Below, one piece after another: positions 1 through 8,630 of a DNA stretch of 38,330 nt. The notes under the pieces are model-generated. The model had not been told where the DNA came from and made no database searches. It was given only the letters and a program-made list of their open reading frames with translations. The DNA is from Candidatus Pacebacteria bacterium GW2011_GWA1_46_10 (GTDB lineage Bacteria > Patescibacteriota > Microgenomatia > UBA1400 > PJMF01), in contig LCLP01000004.1 in assembly GCA_001002135.1 (NCBI GenBank), forward strand, positions 1-38,330, given 5' to 3'. The position numbers were made by a program, and so were the translations under genes. The stretch's first letter is position 1, and the number at the start of each line of letters is the position of its first letter.

Positions 1-2773
1 GGCGCGGCCTCAACTGCCGGAACCACTGGTGCCGATGGTGGTAGTGGAGCCGGACCCGACGGAGCTGGTGGGACGGCCGAGGGTACGGCCGGATCAGCCG
101 ACTCTGCCAGAGGCAACAACACTCTTTCGACTCTCTTCATGGGTGGAGGAGGAGGAGGCGGTGGTGGTGGAGGCGGTGGTGGTGAAAGTGCCTGCGCCTC
201 AATCAGTGCTAGCGCTAACACCGCTGCTGGTGGTGCCGGATCTAATGGAGGAGACGGCGGTATTGGCGGCGGCATTGTAGTTATTTCCGCAAACACTCTC
301 ACTAATAACAGCACAATTAGAGCTAATGGAGGAACTCCTTCAGATCCCTCAACTGCCACTGCTGGAACTGATGGGTCAGTCGGCGCGTCCGGTGATCGTG
401 CTTCTGGAGGTGGAGGAGGAGGTGGTGGAGGTGGTGGTGGCGGCGGTGGAGCCGGAGGAACAGTTTGGCTTATCAGTAGCAATCTCACCGAGGGCACTTA
501 CCAGGCTACTACAGGAAGTGGAGCTACAGGCGCCACAGGTGGAAACGGCGGCAGTTGTGCGGATGTCGGAGCTTTGGATGCTGGCGGGGGCGGGGGCGGA
601 GGTAAAAACGGTACCGGAGGAGGTTCTGGAGCCTGCAACCTCGGAGCAGGAGCAAGCGGCGGTGCCGACACCGGCAACCACCAACGCCGACGTAGCCGAG
701 TACTATGTTTCCGGCGACCCCTCAATCGGCGCGGCCGATGTGGTAGTGATCGGTGAAATCGGCACCACCGACATCACCGAACCCGACGGCACTCAAAAAG
801 TTGTCACTGAAGCCGTTTTACATAAAGCAGACAAACCTTATGATCCCCAGTTACTTGGCATCGTCTCAACCGAGCCTGGTTTTATTCTGGGTTCAAGCGA
901 TACTGCCTCCAACTCGGCCAAACGCGCTGTGGCCTTGACTGGCCGGGTGCCGGTCAAAATCTCCCGCGATTCGGCCCCGATCATGATTGGTGACGCCCTG
1001 ACTTCATCAGCCGAACCCGGCAAAGCCATGAAAGCGACCGAAGCGGGTCAAATCATCGGCAAGGCCCTCGAACCCTGGGACCCGCTAAACGGCGGCGACC
1101 GGATTATGGTCTTTGTCTCTTTGGGTTGGTACGACCCTCTCATTCGTCTCACCGATACCGGAGACTTAGAAATTACTCCCGTTGACAATACCGCCACCGA
1201 CTCAGGCACGCCGACCACAACCAGCCAATACCAAATAATTGACGGCGCCGGGAAAATTATCCAACGAGTGGCCGCTTACGCTTCCGCCGCCATCGCCAAT
1301 CTCAAAACAGGCTACATCGAAACCAAAACATTGGTCGCCGACAGCATTGTCTTGGCCGGCCAAAACCTGCAAGACTACATCCAAAGTGTCGTTGACCAAA
1401 CCATTGCCGCTCTGCCGGAAAATGCACTCGGTGGTAATACCAATCTCATCTCACCTATACCAGGCGAAGATCTGACTATCAAACTCAAAGAAACTGAAGG
1501 CGGTGATTCCAGCAAGCTACAGGTTGTCAACGAAAGTGACGAGGTTGTATTGACCGTCGACGATAAAGGCAACCTCACCACTCTTGGCCAAATCACCGCT
1601 GAGAGTATTGAAGCGACTGGTAGCTCCGAACTCGGCGAACTACTCGTAACCGGTGATGCCACTGTTTCCGGCACGTTGACAGCGGGTGATATTGACGCCA
1701 CCTCATCTCGACTCGCCTACCTTGAGAGCCAAATCGCCCAATTTGAAGAAGTCAAGGCTCGCACCTTGGAAGTGACCGAAGCCACAGTCTCCGGCACGCT
1801 TTATGCTGACACCATCAATAACTTTGACCAAATGCTCGCCAATGCCTTCACTCAGCCGTCACTGATCAATACCATCCTCGGCAATGTTCAGGAAGTGAAT
1901 CCGTTTGACGGCTTTGACCTCAATACCGCCAACGCCGAAGACCTTAACCTCGAGTTGTCTGACCTAAGCCTAGATGTTGAAGACATCGCTATCAACGCCT
2001 CCGCCATCTTTATCAACGACTACTTTAAAGTGAATGGCGCGGGATACGTGGCTGGCTCACTTGGCGTCGGCCAAAACTTGGTGGTCGGTGATGGTATCCA
2101 GATCGGCAACGGCGCCATCGCCTACCGACCCAGCGTCATCGACGAAAGTACCGTTTTGTACATCCAACCGGAACGCATCGGCACCCTGTCGTTCCTTGGC
2201 AACTTGATGACGCTGAGCGCTGATGGCACCGTCAGTATCAACGGTGACCTCCGGGTGGCCGGCGACGTTGACATTGCTGGTGAAACCAAGGTCGGGACAT
2301 CGCTCCTGACCAACTTGATCAAACCATTGAATGACGGGCCAATCCAAGTCCAACTGGGTAGTGAAGCCAGCGGCTCCGGCCAGCTCAGTAATTCACGGTT
2401 TGAAATCGTTGACGAACTAGGGACACCAGTCGCCACCATCTCTGCCTCAGGTGAAGCCAACTTCTCTGGTGGCGTGGGGGTAGGCACTGGCACAGTGGAG
2501 ACCTCAGAACCTGGTGTCTTTCTGACCACCAACACCGCCGGCAAAGCTTACTTGCCTACTGGCTCCACTGAGGTCATCATCAAATCAGACAAGCTTACCG
2601 CCGATACGCTCATCTATGTCACTCCACTTGGCAGTACTAATAATCAAGTCCTGTACGTCAAGCAACAGGTGCCAGAAAACCCTGATACCTTGACCAAAGA
2701 AGGGAAATTCGTCGTTGGTCTCGACTTTGCCCTCACCCAAAACGTGGAATTCAACTGGTGGATTATTCAGTAG
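1..2773 (+). CDS. Glycine-rich beta-helical surface protein, 5'-partial, with apparent frameshift
   Basis: The reading frame is open from base 1, so the start lies outside the window. Bases 1 to about 680 (frame 1) encode a low-complexity secreted-type region with two poly-Gly tracts (near 140-185 and 408-455) and short Val/Ile-rich beta segments. From about 645-690 the sensible protein continues in frame 2, starting near residues NADVAEYYVSGD, and runs to the stop at 2771-2773. The frame-2 part has a GRVPVKI segment followed by a conserved-looking block (DALTSSAEPGKAMKA), then repeated SGTL/ADTI and GNLTTLG-like beta-helix turns, and ends in WWIIQ. This layout resembles very large tail-fibre-like surface proteins of Patescibacteria. 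Joining the frames requires skipping one base, so either the assembly or the gene has an indel. No cell-wall sorting signal is seen. Function is probably adhesion or surface structure; this is inference. Confidence 0.7.
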
Positions 2774-3244
2774 CTACTCACACGCATAATATGCGCCTGT
2801 GACTGGCGAACTAATACCACAATGAGCCGCACTTTCATCAATCTCTTGGTCGGAGGCGTTTTCTAAAATTGTATAGAGAGTGTAGTCTTGACCACTGTCA
2901 GTTTGGGTATAACTAAACTCATCCGGCAGGTCTTTCATATACGTCACTCCATCCCCACCCGCCGTCATAAAACTACTGGTACAAGCACTCGTTTCCGGTG
3001 TAGCCACCGGACCACAACCCAAAATGGCGCTATTCACATCGCTTTGTGGGTAAGATTGGTAGTCGTTATAAAACAAGCGCAGGGCGTTGCGTAACTGCCC
3101 AAGACTGGCCTTGGCCCGAGTATCTCTGGCCCGCTCACGCATCCCCAGCAGGTTAGGCAACAGAATACCAGCCAAAACGCCAATGATGGAAATCACCACC
3201 AGTAGTTCAACTAAGGTAAAACCAGTTTTAAGTTTAGAGTTCAT
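2774..3244 (-). CDS. Type IV pseudopilin (GspG/PilA-like)
   Basis: This is a prepilin-like protein. A short basic leader (MNSKLKTG) precedes the class III cleavage motif [10 protein letters not shown] and a hydrophobic N-terminal helix, followed by [18 protein letters not shown] and the YNDYQSYP segment typical of GspG-like major pseudopilins. Two cysteines near each end of the globular part could form a disulfide. I chose the ATG at 3244 rather than the upstream TTG at 3289, because the extra 15 codons would be made only of intergenic heptad repeat. The repeat also supplies the leader codons N-S-K-L-K-T. It is the last gene of a three-pilin series read leftwards, and its stop abuts the stop of the convergent surface-protein gene without a spacer base. 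It would be processed by a PilD peptidase and assembled into a pilus; the assembly machinery is not in this window. Confidence 0.85.
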   Translation of the reverse strand: MNSKLKTGFTLVELLVVISIIGVLAGILLPNLLGMRERARDTRAKASLGQLRNALRLFYNDYQSYPQSDVNSAILGCGPVATPETSACTSSFMTAGGDGVTYMKDLPDEFSYTQTDSGQDYTLYTILENASDQEIDESAAHCGISSPVTGAYYACE

Positions 3245-3251
3245 AGTTATA

Positions 3252-3305
3252 AGTTTAGAGTTAATAGTAGAGAGAGAACTTTCTATCAACTATTAACTAT
3301 AAACT
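3252..3305. repeat. Heptad repeat forming a long inverted repeat
   Basis: Between the second and third pilin genes, AACTATTAACTATAAACT-like heptads occur in both orientations. Bases 3252-3268 and 3289-3305 are complementary over 17 positions with a single mismatch, leaving a 20-base loop. The transcript of the pilin operon would fold here just before the start codon of the 2774-3244 gene. No U-tract follows, so it does not look like a standard terminator. Confidence 0.7.
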
Positions 3306-3310
3306 ATTCA

Positions 3311-3877
3311 CTACTCCGTCACCAACGTATGCCCGGTAGTGGGATAGGTATTCGTACTGGCGATGCCGTAATTACAAGTGCCAATCACACAATCAGTACC
3401 GGAGTAAACCATGACCACGTCGTTAACATCCTTCGTCAGTTCTCCATCCTGTTCATTTTCCAAATAGGCGTATAACTGAAAGTAAGTGCCATCCGAAGAA
3501 TCATAGTAATAATTGTAGCCGCTCGGATCAGTGGGTAAAACGTTCATATACAAGGCCCCGTCGGTCGGATTATCCGGATCAGTAAAAGGATTACTCCAAG
3601 TCTGACCGGCAATGCCAGTGTTACCGGTGCCAGTCGGATACTCCCCATGGTCGTTGTAATAGGCCTCTAGTGCTTTGGTAATGTTCAAAAGGTCTGCTTT
3701 TCGGCGAGCATCACGGGACTTTAGCTGCGAGGTCCCAAAACTGGTAATGCCAAGCACTGTCAGGACCCCCAAAATCGCGATGACGATCAATAGCTCAATC
3801 ATCGTAAAACCCCGCTTGTCGCCCATCCGCCGGACGAACAAAGCAGACAAGCTACGCCAACCAAATCTTCTTACCAT
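3311..3877 (-). CDS. Type IV pseudopilin
   Basis: The protein has a 23-residue basic leader ending in KRG, then the prepilin cleavage and helix motif FTMIELLIVIAILGVL, then KSRDARRKADLLNITKALEAYYNDHGEYP, a pattern shared with GspG/GspH-like pseudopilins. The C-terminal part is rich in Tyr, Asp and Gly and has two cysteines close together (DCVIGTCNYG), which probably form a small disulfide loop. The start ATG at 3877 lies directly after an intergenic heptad repeat, in which TATAGT sits 7 bases before the ATG. A separate transcript could therefore begin here as well as read-through from the upstream pilin. It is the middle gene of the three-pilin series and probably contributes a minor or major pilus subunit. 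Which role it has cannot be told from sequence. Confidence 0.85.
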   Translation of the reverse strand: MVRRFGWRSLSALFVRRMGDKRGFTMIELLIVIAILGVLTVLGITSFGTSQLKSRDARRKADLLNITKALEAYYNDHGEYPTGTGNTGIAGQTWSNPFTDPDNPTDGALYMNVLPTDPSGYNYYYDSSDGTYFQLYAYLENEQDGELTKDVNDVVMVYSGTDCVIGTCNYGIASTNTYPTTGHTLVTE

Positions 3878-3904
3878 ACTATTAACTATAAACTATTAAC
3901 TATC
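3878..3904. repeat. AACTATT-type heptanucleotide repeat
   Basis: About four tandem copies of a 7-base unit (ACTATTA / ACTATAA) fill almost the whole spacer between two pilin genes and touch the start codon at 3877. Read on the minus strand the array contains TATAGT at a -10-like distance from that start. Confidence 0.7.
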
Positions 3905-3907
3905 TAC

Positions 3908-4615
3908 TTACCTTTCACAGCGTAAATACAACGGCACTTCTTCCTCTGTACAACCGCCGGTGCACCCACTGACCGCAAAACACGCTGCATAAGACTGGTA
4001 TTCAGTAGGACAATCACCATCCAGTAAAAGAGCTTCCGTGTAAAACACACACACCCCATCCACGCCAATCACCCACGCCCCCTCCTCGTCCCAGTCACCG
4101 GCAGCCACCGACCCGCCCATGGCAATGCCGTAGTTGTAACTGGGGTCATCGTAATAACAACCGTTGGTTTTGTCACAACCAGAACTGGCAATGTTCGGGT
4201 CATTCGTATTCTCCAACTGCACCAGCACCCGGTATCCCCGACACGCATCGCCGCCGAAAGTAAAATACCTGTAGGGTTGATCATCGTACGGATCACAGGG
4301 AATTTCCCGCAAGTACGGTAGCATCACACTACTCCCACACTGGGTAAAAAGGTTAAAGTCAGGGTAACAAGCGTTGTCGTTATAGTAGTCCTCAAACGCT
4401 ACTTTCAGTTTTTCCAAATCGTCTTTGCGCTGTGCATCCCGCGCACGACTGAGCTGGCGAGCATAACCAGCGTAGACTGCGACACTCAGTAAAGCGATCA
4501 AGGCAATCACCATCAGAACCTCAATCAAGGTAAAACCTTGTTTGACGGCAGACAGACCACTATACCATTTTCTCAAGTAAAATCCACTTTTCTTCGGGTT
4601 TTGATTGCCTCTCAT
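3908..4615 (-). CDS. Type IV pseudopilin, Cys-rich C-terminal domain
   Basis: This is a prepilin-like protein with a long basic leader, the cleavage motif KQG-FTLIEVLMVIALIALL and the usual SRARDAQRKDDLEKLKVAFEDYYNDN segment. The C-terminal half carries about ten cysteines (for example GCDKTNGCYYDD and CFAVSGCTGGC), many more than its two neighbours, suggesting several disulfides and an exported, folded tip or minor subunit. I chose the ATG at 4615 because an AGGA Shine-Dalgarno lies 7 bases before it; an in-frame GTG at 4636 would add seven residues. It is the first of three pilin genes read leftwards, diverging from the O-antigen-ligase-like gene at 4721. Confidence 0.83.
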   Translation of the reverse strand: MRGNQNPKKSGFYLRKWYSGLSAVKQGFTLIEVLMVIALIALLSVAVYAGYARQLSRARDAQRKDDLEKLKVAFEDYYNDNACYPDFNLFTQCGSSVMLPYLREIPCDPYDDQPYRYFTFGGDACRGYRVLVQLENTNDPNIASSGCDKTNGCYYDDPSYNYGIAMGGSVAAGDWDEEGAWVIGVDGVCVFYTEALLLDGDCPTEYQSYAACFAVSGCTGGCTEEEVPLYLRCER

Positions 4616-4685
4616 AGTTTTTCCTAGAGAATTCACCCTTGACTGTTAGACATTAGCTGTTCACCATAAAATTACTGACTATTTT

Positions 4686-4718
4686 CACTATAAACTATTA
4701 ACTGTAAACTATTAACTA
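4686..4718. repeat. AACTATT-type heptanucleotide repeat
   Basis: About five copies of the 7-base unit (AACTATT, AACTGTA, AACTACC) lie directly upstream of the ATG at 4721 in the divergent spacer. TAAACT within the array could act as a -10 for the rightward gene. No Shine-Dalgarno precedes the ATG. Confidence 0.7.
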
Positions 4719-4720
4719 CC

Positions 4721-6736
4721 ATGAAAAACCTCGCCGCTCTTTTTACTCGCCTCACCAACTGGACACTTTACGGTTTACTGCTCCTCTCGCCGCTTTTGGT
4801 CCTGCCGTTTACCCGCAACCTGATCGTTGATACCAAACTGCTCTTGATTTTCGTTGCTTTATTTATCGTACTGATCACCTTTGCGATCAAAACTCTTTCT
4901 GAAGAACGTTGGGAGCTGGCAGTCTCTCCGCTCACCTTTCCACTGGTGATGTTTGGCCTGGCCGTTTTACTGTCTACACTTTTAACGAATAAGTACCCAG
5001 TTGAAGCTTTTATGAGTCAGGGCGGGGCGCTGCTCGTACTCGTTTTCGTGGCCCTTTTCGCCGGCTCACTTGTTAAAGGCGACCACACCCAACCAGTAGT
5101 CAGAGTACTCGGTTTTTCCGGCGCGCTGCTCAGTCTGTCAATGCTGCTACAATACTCTGGTTGGGGACCAACGCGGTTGATCAACAGCACTTCTTCATTT
5201 GAACTACCCCATACCTTGCTTTTTAATCTCAGTGGCTCATCTTTTGTAGCCATTCAAGTTATTGTCTTGGCGCTGATCGGCTCGATCGCGTGGAGTGTTT
5301 CACGTAAAACTTGGGCTTGGCCGGAAATTTTACTAGGAGTCATCAACCTGGTTGGGCTCACAATCGGCGTGTGGTCAATGCTGCCGGGTCGAATAGCTCA
5401 AGTCGTCATCCCTTCACTGCAAGCCAGCTGGACTGTACTGCTGAGAAGCCTGGAATCTTGGCAAAGCGCCCTGATTGGCCAGGGCCCAGCCGCCTATGCC
5501 AACGCTTACGCCCAGTTCAAGCCGCTCTGGACTAATGGTCAAGTTTATTGGCAAACCAATTTTGGCACCGGCACCAGCGGGCTGTTCACCCTCCCGGTAA
5601 CCCTTGGTCTGCTTGGTTTACTAACCTGGATTTTCCTTCTCACTCAAGTCATTAAACAAGCTCGAGTCGGCCAGAAAAGTGCTCGCCCACTCTGGTGGCT
5701 ACTGACTGCCTCTTTTGTCATGCAGATCTTGCTGCCGCTCAACTTAGTGGTCATTAGTATTCAAATGGCGTTACTCGTCTTTTGGGTAGCAGCCAACCAA
5801 AGCCATTTTTCCCTCCTGCAATTTAAATCTGTTCGGCTCAGCACCTATCCGGCTAGACTCGAGTTCATTAAACGCTTCACCAGCAAAAACAACTGGTTTA
5901 TCAGTATCTCAGCCATCATCTTACTGTTAGCGGCGATCGGGTTGGGGTACGGCGTTGGTCGTGCTTACGCGGCCTACCACTTTATGTACCGAGCCAATCA
6001 GGCATTGACCGCTCAAGACGCTATCGCCACCTACGACAACCAACGTCGAGCTGTGGCTCTCAACCCCTACATTGACAGCCTCCGACGTGACTATGCTCTC
6101 ACTAACTTGCAAATAGCCCTAGCGCTCGCCAACAACGCCGAGCTCACCGAAGAACAACAACAGCAAGCGGTCCAGTTAATCAGCCAGTCCATCAGAGAAG
6201 GCCGCGCCGCGACCATCTTGGATCCACGCGACGTCAACAACTGGCTCGCCTTAGCACAAATCTACCGCACTCTGATCGGCGCGGCCAACGAGGCCGACAC
6301 TTGGGCCATCAACAGCTTGGCCAACGCCGTTCAAGTCAATCCAATCAATCCGATCACTCGTTTGGAAATCGGTCAACTCGCGCTCGGTGCTGGCAATGCC
6401 CAGGAAGCAGCTCGCTACTTTTTGCAGGCGGTCCAGCTCAAACCCGATTTACCAATTGCCTATTATCAACTCGGGCTGGCTTATCAAGCTCTCAACCAAC
6501 TGGAAAGTGCTCAAGCAGCCTGGCAGCGCGCGCTCGAACTCCTGCCCTCCACCAGCGACGACTACCTGACTTTAAGTCAACAGTTGGATGAACTGGCGGA
6601 AACTATTGAGGCCTCCAAAGGTGCCGGTGTGACCGAGGAAGCAACAACACCCGACAACACTCCGAACGTCACTGAACAAAACGTCCAACAACAAGAAAGT
6701 GATATCGTCACCCCTGGTGAGGATGCTTCACTTTAA
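4721..6736 (+). CDS. O-antigen ligase/polymerase-like membrane protein with C-terminal TPRs
   Basis: A 671-residue protein. The first 420 residues contain about ten hydrophobic membrane segments. Around residues 240-300 the segment GQGPAAYANAYAQFKPLW, followed by GLLGLLTWIFLL, resembles the Wzy_C periplasmic loop of O-antigen ligases and polymerases (G-x-GP-x-x-F...W...HN...E.G-x-x-G), but the usual histidine is not seen. Residues 420 to 640 are soluble and hold tetratricopeptide repeats (a clear one is PDLPIAYYQLGLAYQALNQ). The tail is acidic and Thr/Gln-rich. Many Patescibacteria have such Wzy_C/TPR fusions next to type IV pilin genes; the substrate may be a glycan or a glycosylated pilin, but this is inference. 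It is monocistronic and diverges from the pilin genes. Confidence 0.75.
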   Translation: MKNLAALFTRLTNWTLYGLLLLSPLLVLPFTRNLIVDTKLLLIFVALFIVLITFAIKTLSEERWELAVSPLTFPLVMFGLAVLLSTLLTNKYPVEAFMSQGGALLVLVFVALFAGSLVKGDHTQPVVRVLGFSGALLSLSMLLQYSGWGPTRLINSTSSFELPHTLLFNLSGSSFVAIQVIVLALIGSIAWSVSRKTWAWPEILLGVINLVGLTIGVWSMLPGRIAQVVIPSLQASWTVLLRSLESWQSALIGQGPAAYANAYAQFKPLWTNGQVYWQTNFGTGTSGLFTLPVTLGLLGLLTWIFLLTQVIKQARVGQKSARPLWWLLTASFVMQILLPLNLVVISIQMALLVFWVAANQSHFSLLQFKSVRLSTYPARLEFIKRFTSKNNWFISISAIILLLAAIGLGYGVGRAYAAYHFMYRANQALTAQDAIATYDNQRRAVALNPYIDSLRRDYALTNLQIALALANNAELTEEQQQQAVQLISQSIREGRAATILDPRDVNNWLALAQIYRTLIGAANEADTWAINSLANAVQVNPINPITRLEIGQLALGAGNAQEAARYFLQAVQLKPDLPIAYYQLGLAYQALNQLESAQAAWQRALELLPSTSDDYLTLSQQLDELAETIEASKGAGVTEEATTPDNTPNVTEQNVQQQESDIVTPGEDASL

Positions 6737-6798
6737 AACTTTCGACTAAAACTTTCAACGCGCTCTTCACTCACTCGCGGCATTATTCCGTAAAAATG

Positions 6799-6820
6799 AA
6801 TATATCAGTTTTGATATACC
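6799..6820. promoter_or_regulatory. Distal putative operator
   Basis: This holds ATATATC-AGTTTT-GATATAC, an imperfect copy of the element next to the HTH gene, about 165 bases further upstream. The spacer AGTTTT is identical in both copies. Confidence 0.5.
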
Positions 6821-6912
6821 GCAAAAATAATAGGTTTGAAAATTAACTCGAAAATTGATTGAAAGAAATAACTAATCATCAAATTGCACGTTTGTTGTCA
6901 GAATAATCTTCT

Positions 6913-6935
6913 ACTCTGTAATTGAAGAGTTTTTT
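6913..6935 (+). terminator. Weak possible Rho-independent terminator
   Basis: ACTCT and AGAGT form a 5-bp stem around an 8-base loop, followed by six T. It lies in the 264-base A+T-rich spacer 6737-7000. It could end transcription of the upstream membrane-protein gene, though it is 175 bases beyond that stop codon. Confidence 0.35.
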
Positions 6936-6962
6936 GTAACATTAATTAATAGTCAAAAAAAT

Positions 6963-6984
6963 GATATATCAGTTTTGATATATC
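6963..6984. promoter_or_regulatory. Proximal putative operator of the HTH gene
   Basis: GATATATC-AGTTTT-GATATATC: two copies of the self-complementary 8-mer GATATATC spaced by six bases, ending 16 bases before the ATG at 7001. The copies are one helical turn and a half apart (14 bases centre to centre). It is likely the binding site of the encoded regulator (autoregulation). Confidence 0.6.
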
Positions 6985-7000
6985 GACTTTTTAAATATAT

Positions 7001-7297
7001 ATGCCTGGAAGTAAATTCAGCGACCCATTTTCAGGCTACAGCGGGAGAACAACCTCAGGGGAAAATTCACTGGAGATCGACATTGCTATTTCGATCGACA
7101 CGATGAGATTCTCTCGCAATTGGAGTCAAAAAGAACTTGCCAAGAAGCTTGGCACGAGTCAATCAGCCATTTCTCGCCTGGAAAGCGGCTGGAGCACGCC
7201 GTCCATAGCTTTTCTTAAAAAAGTGGCCACGGTTTTTGACAAAACCTTACGGGTGTCTTTCCACGAGAAACCCCAAATTCCTCGTGAGGGTTTTTAA
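7001..7297 (+). CDS. XRE-family HTH regulator (HigA-like), orphan
   Basis: A 98-residue protein. Residues 30 to 90 form a Cro/C1-type helix-turn-helix: SQKELAKKLGTSQSAISRLESG is the classic recognition unit, followed by PSIAFLKKVATVFDKTLRVSF, as in HigA/antitoxin-like proteins. The N-terminal 30 residues are polar and look flexible. There is no Shine-Dalgarno. Two copies of a GATATATC-N6-GATATATC operator lie upstream, one almost touching the start, which fits autorepression. No toxin gene lies beside it: the preceding gene is a membrane protein and the next one is Obg on the other strand. The last 51 bases overlap the 3' end of obg tail to tail. It could be a solitary antitoxin or a housekeeping regulator. 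Confidence 0.8.
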   Translation: MPGSKFSDPFSGYSGRTTSGENSLEIDIAISIDTMRFSRNWSQKELAKKLGTSQSAISRLESGWSTPSIAFLKKVATVFDKTLRVSFHEKPQIPREGF

Positions 7298-8422
7298 CCC
7301 TTTACCGGTAAAGCAACTAAAGGGAAGGATCGACAGTTCACCCTTTTTAAATCTTCTCGTAACAGCCGCAATTAGTGCCGGCGAGTAAAGATCAATTTTA
7401 TTTAAGGCAATCAGTGATGGTTTTTGTAACATTTCCGCGCTGTATGCTTTCAGTTCTGCTCTCAATTGCTGACACTGCTGCCACACCAGCTCTGCCTTTT
7501 GACTATCACTCAAACTGGCGTCCGACACTATGTTATCCTCGAGGAAAAGCACAAAAATGAGCTCCTGGCAGTGCTCAATATGCCGCAAAAAATCGTGACC
7601 CAACCCTTTACCCTCGCTCGCGCCCTCGATCAAACCCGGAATATCCGCCACTACCACATCACCACCGCCAGGTAAGGCCAACACACCAAGGTTTGGCTCC
7701 AAAGTAGTAAACGGATAATCGGCAATTTTGGGGTGAGCGCGGGTTACCTTGGATAAGAGGGTGGACTTGCCGGCGTTGGGGTATCCCACCAAACCGACAT
7801 CAGCCAACAACTTCAACTCCAGCGTAACTTGTTTCTGCTCGCCAAACGTGCCGTACTCTGCCTCTAAAGGCGTTCGATTGGTCGAGCCTTTGAAGGCCAC
7901 ATTGCCTCTCCCACCAAAACCTCCTTGGCAAAGGACAACCCGCTGACCTTCTTTGGTAATCTCCAAAAGCTTGACGCGCTCCGACAAGGCTTGGACTTTG
8001 TCTTCGGCACGCTGCGGCGCGTTTTCTGTCGGTTTTTGAACACGATATTCCTTAAACTCCACTTCACCTCGAGTTAAAACGTGTTCAATGGCGTATTTTT
8101 CGCGCCGTTTCCGACTGGCAGCGTTCTCCGCGGTCAACCACACCGCCGTCCCCAACGGCACTGCCATCACAGTATCAATTCCATCAGCGCCATGTTTCTT
8201 AACCCGTCCACCTCTTTCTCCAGGTGTTGCAGTGATTTCCTTTTTGCCAGCAAAGTGCCGGAGGGTATTAAAATGCGTACTGCCAACCAGGATCACATCT
8301 CCGCCGTCACCACCATGTCCTCCATCCGGACCACCTTTGGGCACATATTTTTCGCGGCGAAAAGAGACTTTGCCGTTGCCACCATTACCGGCACGCACCA
8401 ACAAGGAAACGAGGTCAATCAT
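7247..8422 (-). CDS. obg: GTPase Obg/CgtA
   Basis: An essential-type GTPase that acts on the large ribosomal subunit and stress signalling. Residues 1-170 are the Gly-rich Obg fold (GGPDGGHGGDGGDV, and GGFGGRGN near 167). The G domain follows: G1 GYPNAGKS at 213-220, switch I with YPFTTLEPNLG, G3 DIPGLIEGA near 260 and G4 NKID near residue 345. About 50 extra charged residues (roughly 100-155, rich in Arg/Glu/Lys) interrupt the Obg fold. The protein ends soon after the G domain, so the C-terminal OCT domain of many homologues is absent. A GATAAT hexamer lies 6 bases before the ATG, suggesting a leaderless mRNA. Its 3' end overlaps the HTH gene by 51 bases on the opposite strand. Confidence 0.95.
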   Translation of the reverse strand: MIDLVSLLVRAGNGGNGKVSFRREKYVPKGGPDGGHGGDGGDVILVGSTHFNTLRHFAGKKEITATPGERGGRVKKHGADGIDTVMAVPLGTAVWLTAENAASRKRREKYAIEHVLTRGEVEFKEYRVQKPTENAPQRAEDKVQALSERVKLLEITKEGQRVVLCQGGFGGRGNVAFKGSTNRTPLEAEYGTFGEQKQVTLELKLLADVGLVGYPNAGKSTLLSKVTRAHPKIADYPFTTLEPNLGVLALPGGGDVVVADIPGLIEGASEGKGLGHDFLRHIEHCQELIFVLFLEDNIVSDASLSDSQKAELVWQQCQQLRAELKAYSAEMLQKPSLIALNKIDLYSPALIAAVTRRFKKGELSILPFSCFTGKGLKTLTRNLGFLVERHP

Positions 8423-8428
8423 GGCGGT

Positions 8429-8434
8429 ATTATC
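8429..8434 (-). promoter_or_regulatory. -10 element of obg (leaderless)
   Basis: GATAAT on the minus strand ends 6 bases before the obg ATG, so transcription would start at or next to the start codon. No clear -35 is seen. Confidence 0.5.
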
Positions 8435-8533
8435 TCACGCTTACGCGACTCTCTTATCATTCAAAACACGTCGGCGCCTCCTCCGACTCATGAAAAATCT
8501 ATCCAATCTGGTTTACCAACCACACTTAACCAA

Positions 8534-8596
8534 TAACGATTTTTCAATGGTTTTTCATGACAAGAGGAAATCGCTTCAGATGTAACGATTTTTCAA
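8534..8596. repeat. Short direct repeat between obg and the epimerase gene
   Basis: The 14-mer TAACGATTTTTCAA occurs at 8534-8547 and again at 8583-8596. The rest of the 208-base spacer 8423-8630 shows only the obg -10 element. Confidence 0.5.
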
Positions 8597-8630
8597 GAGA
8601 TCTTTCACAGTAAGAAAAGTGCTTCGAGAG

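Noticed and set aside
139-756. A separate Gly-rich gene ending at 756
   Set aside because: The last 20 residues of this frame turn into an Arg-rich shadow while the neighbouring frame gives a sensible protein; one frameshifted gene fits better.
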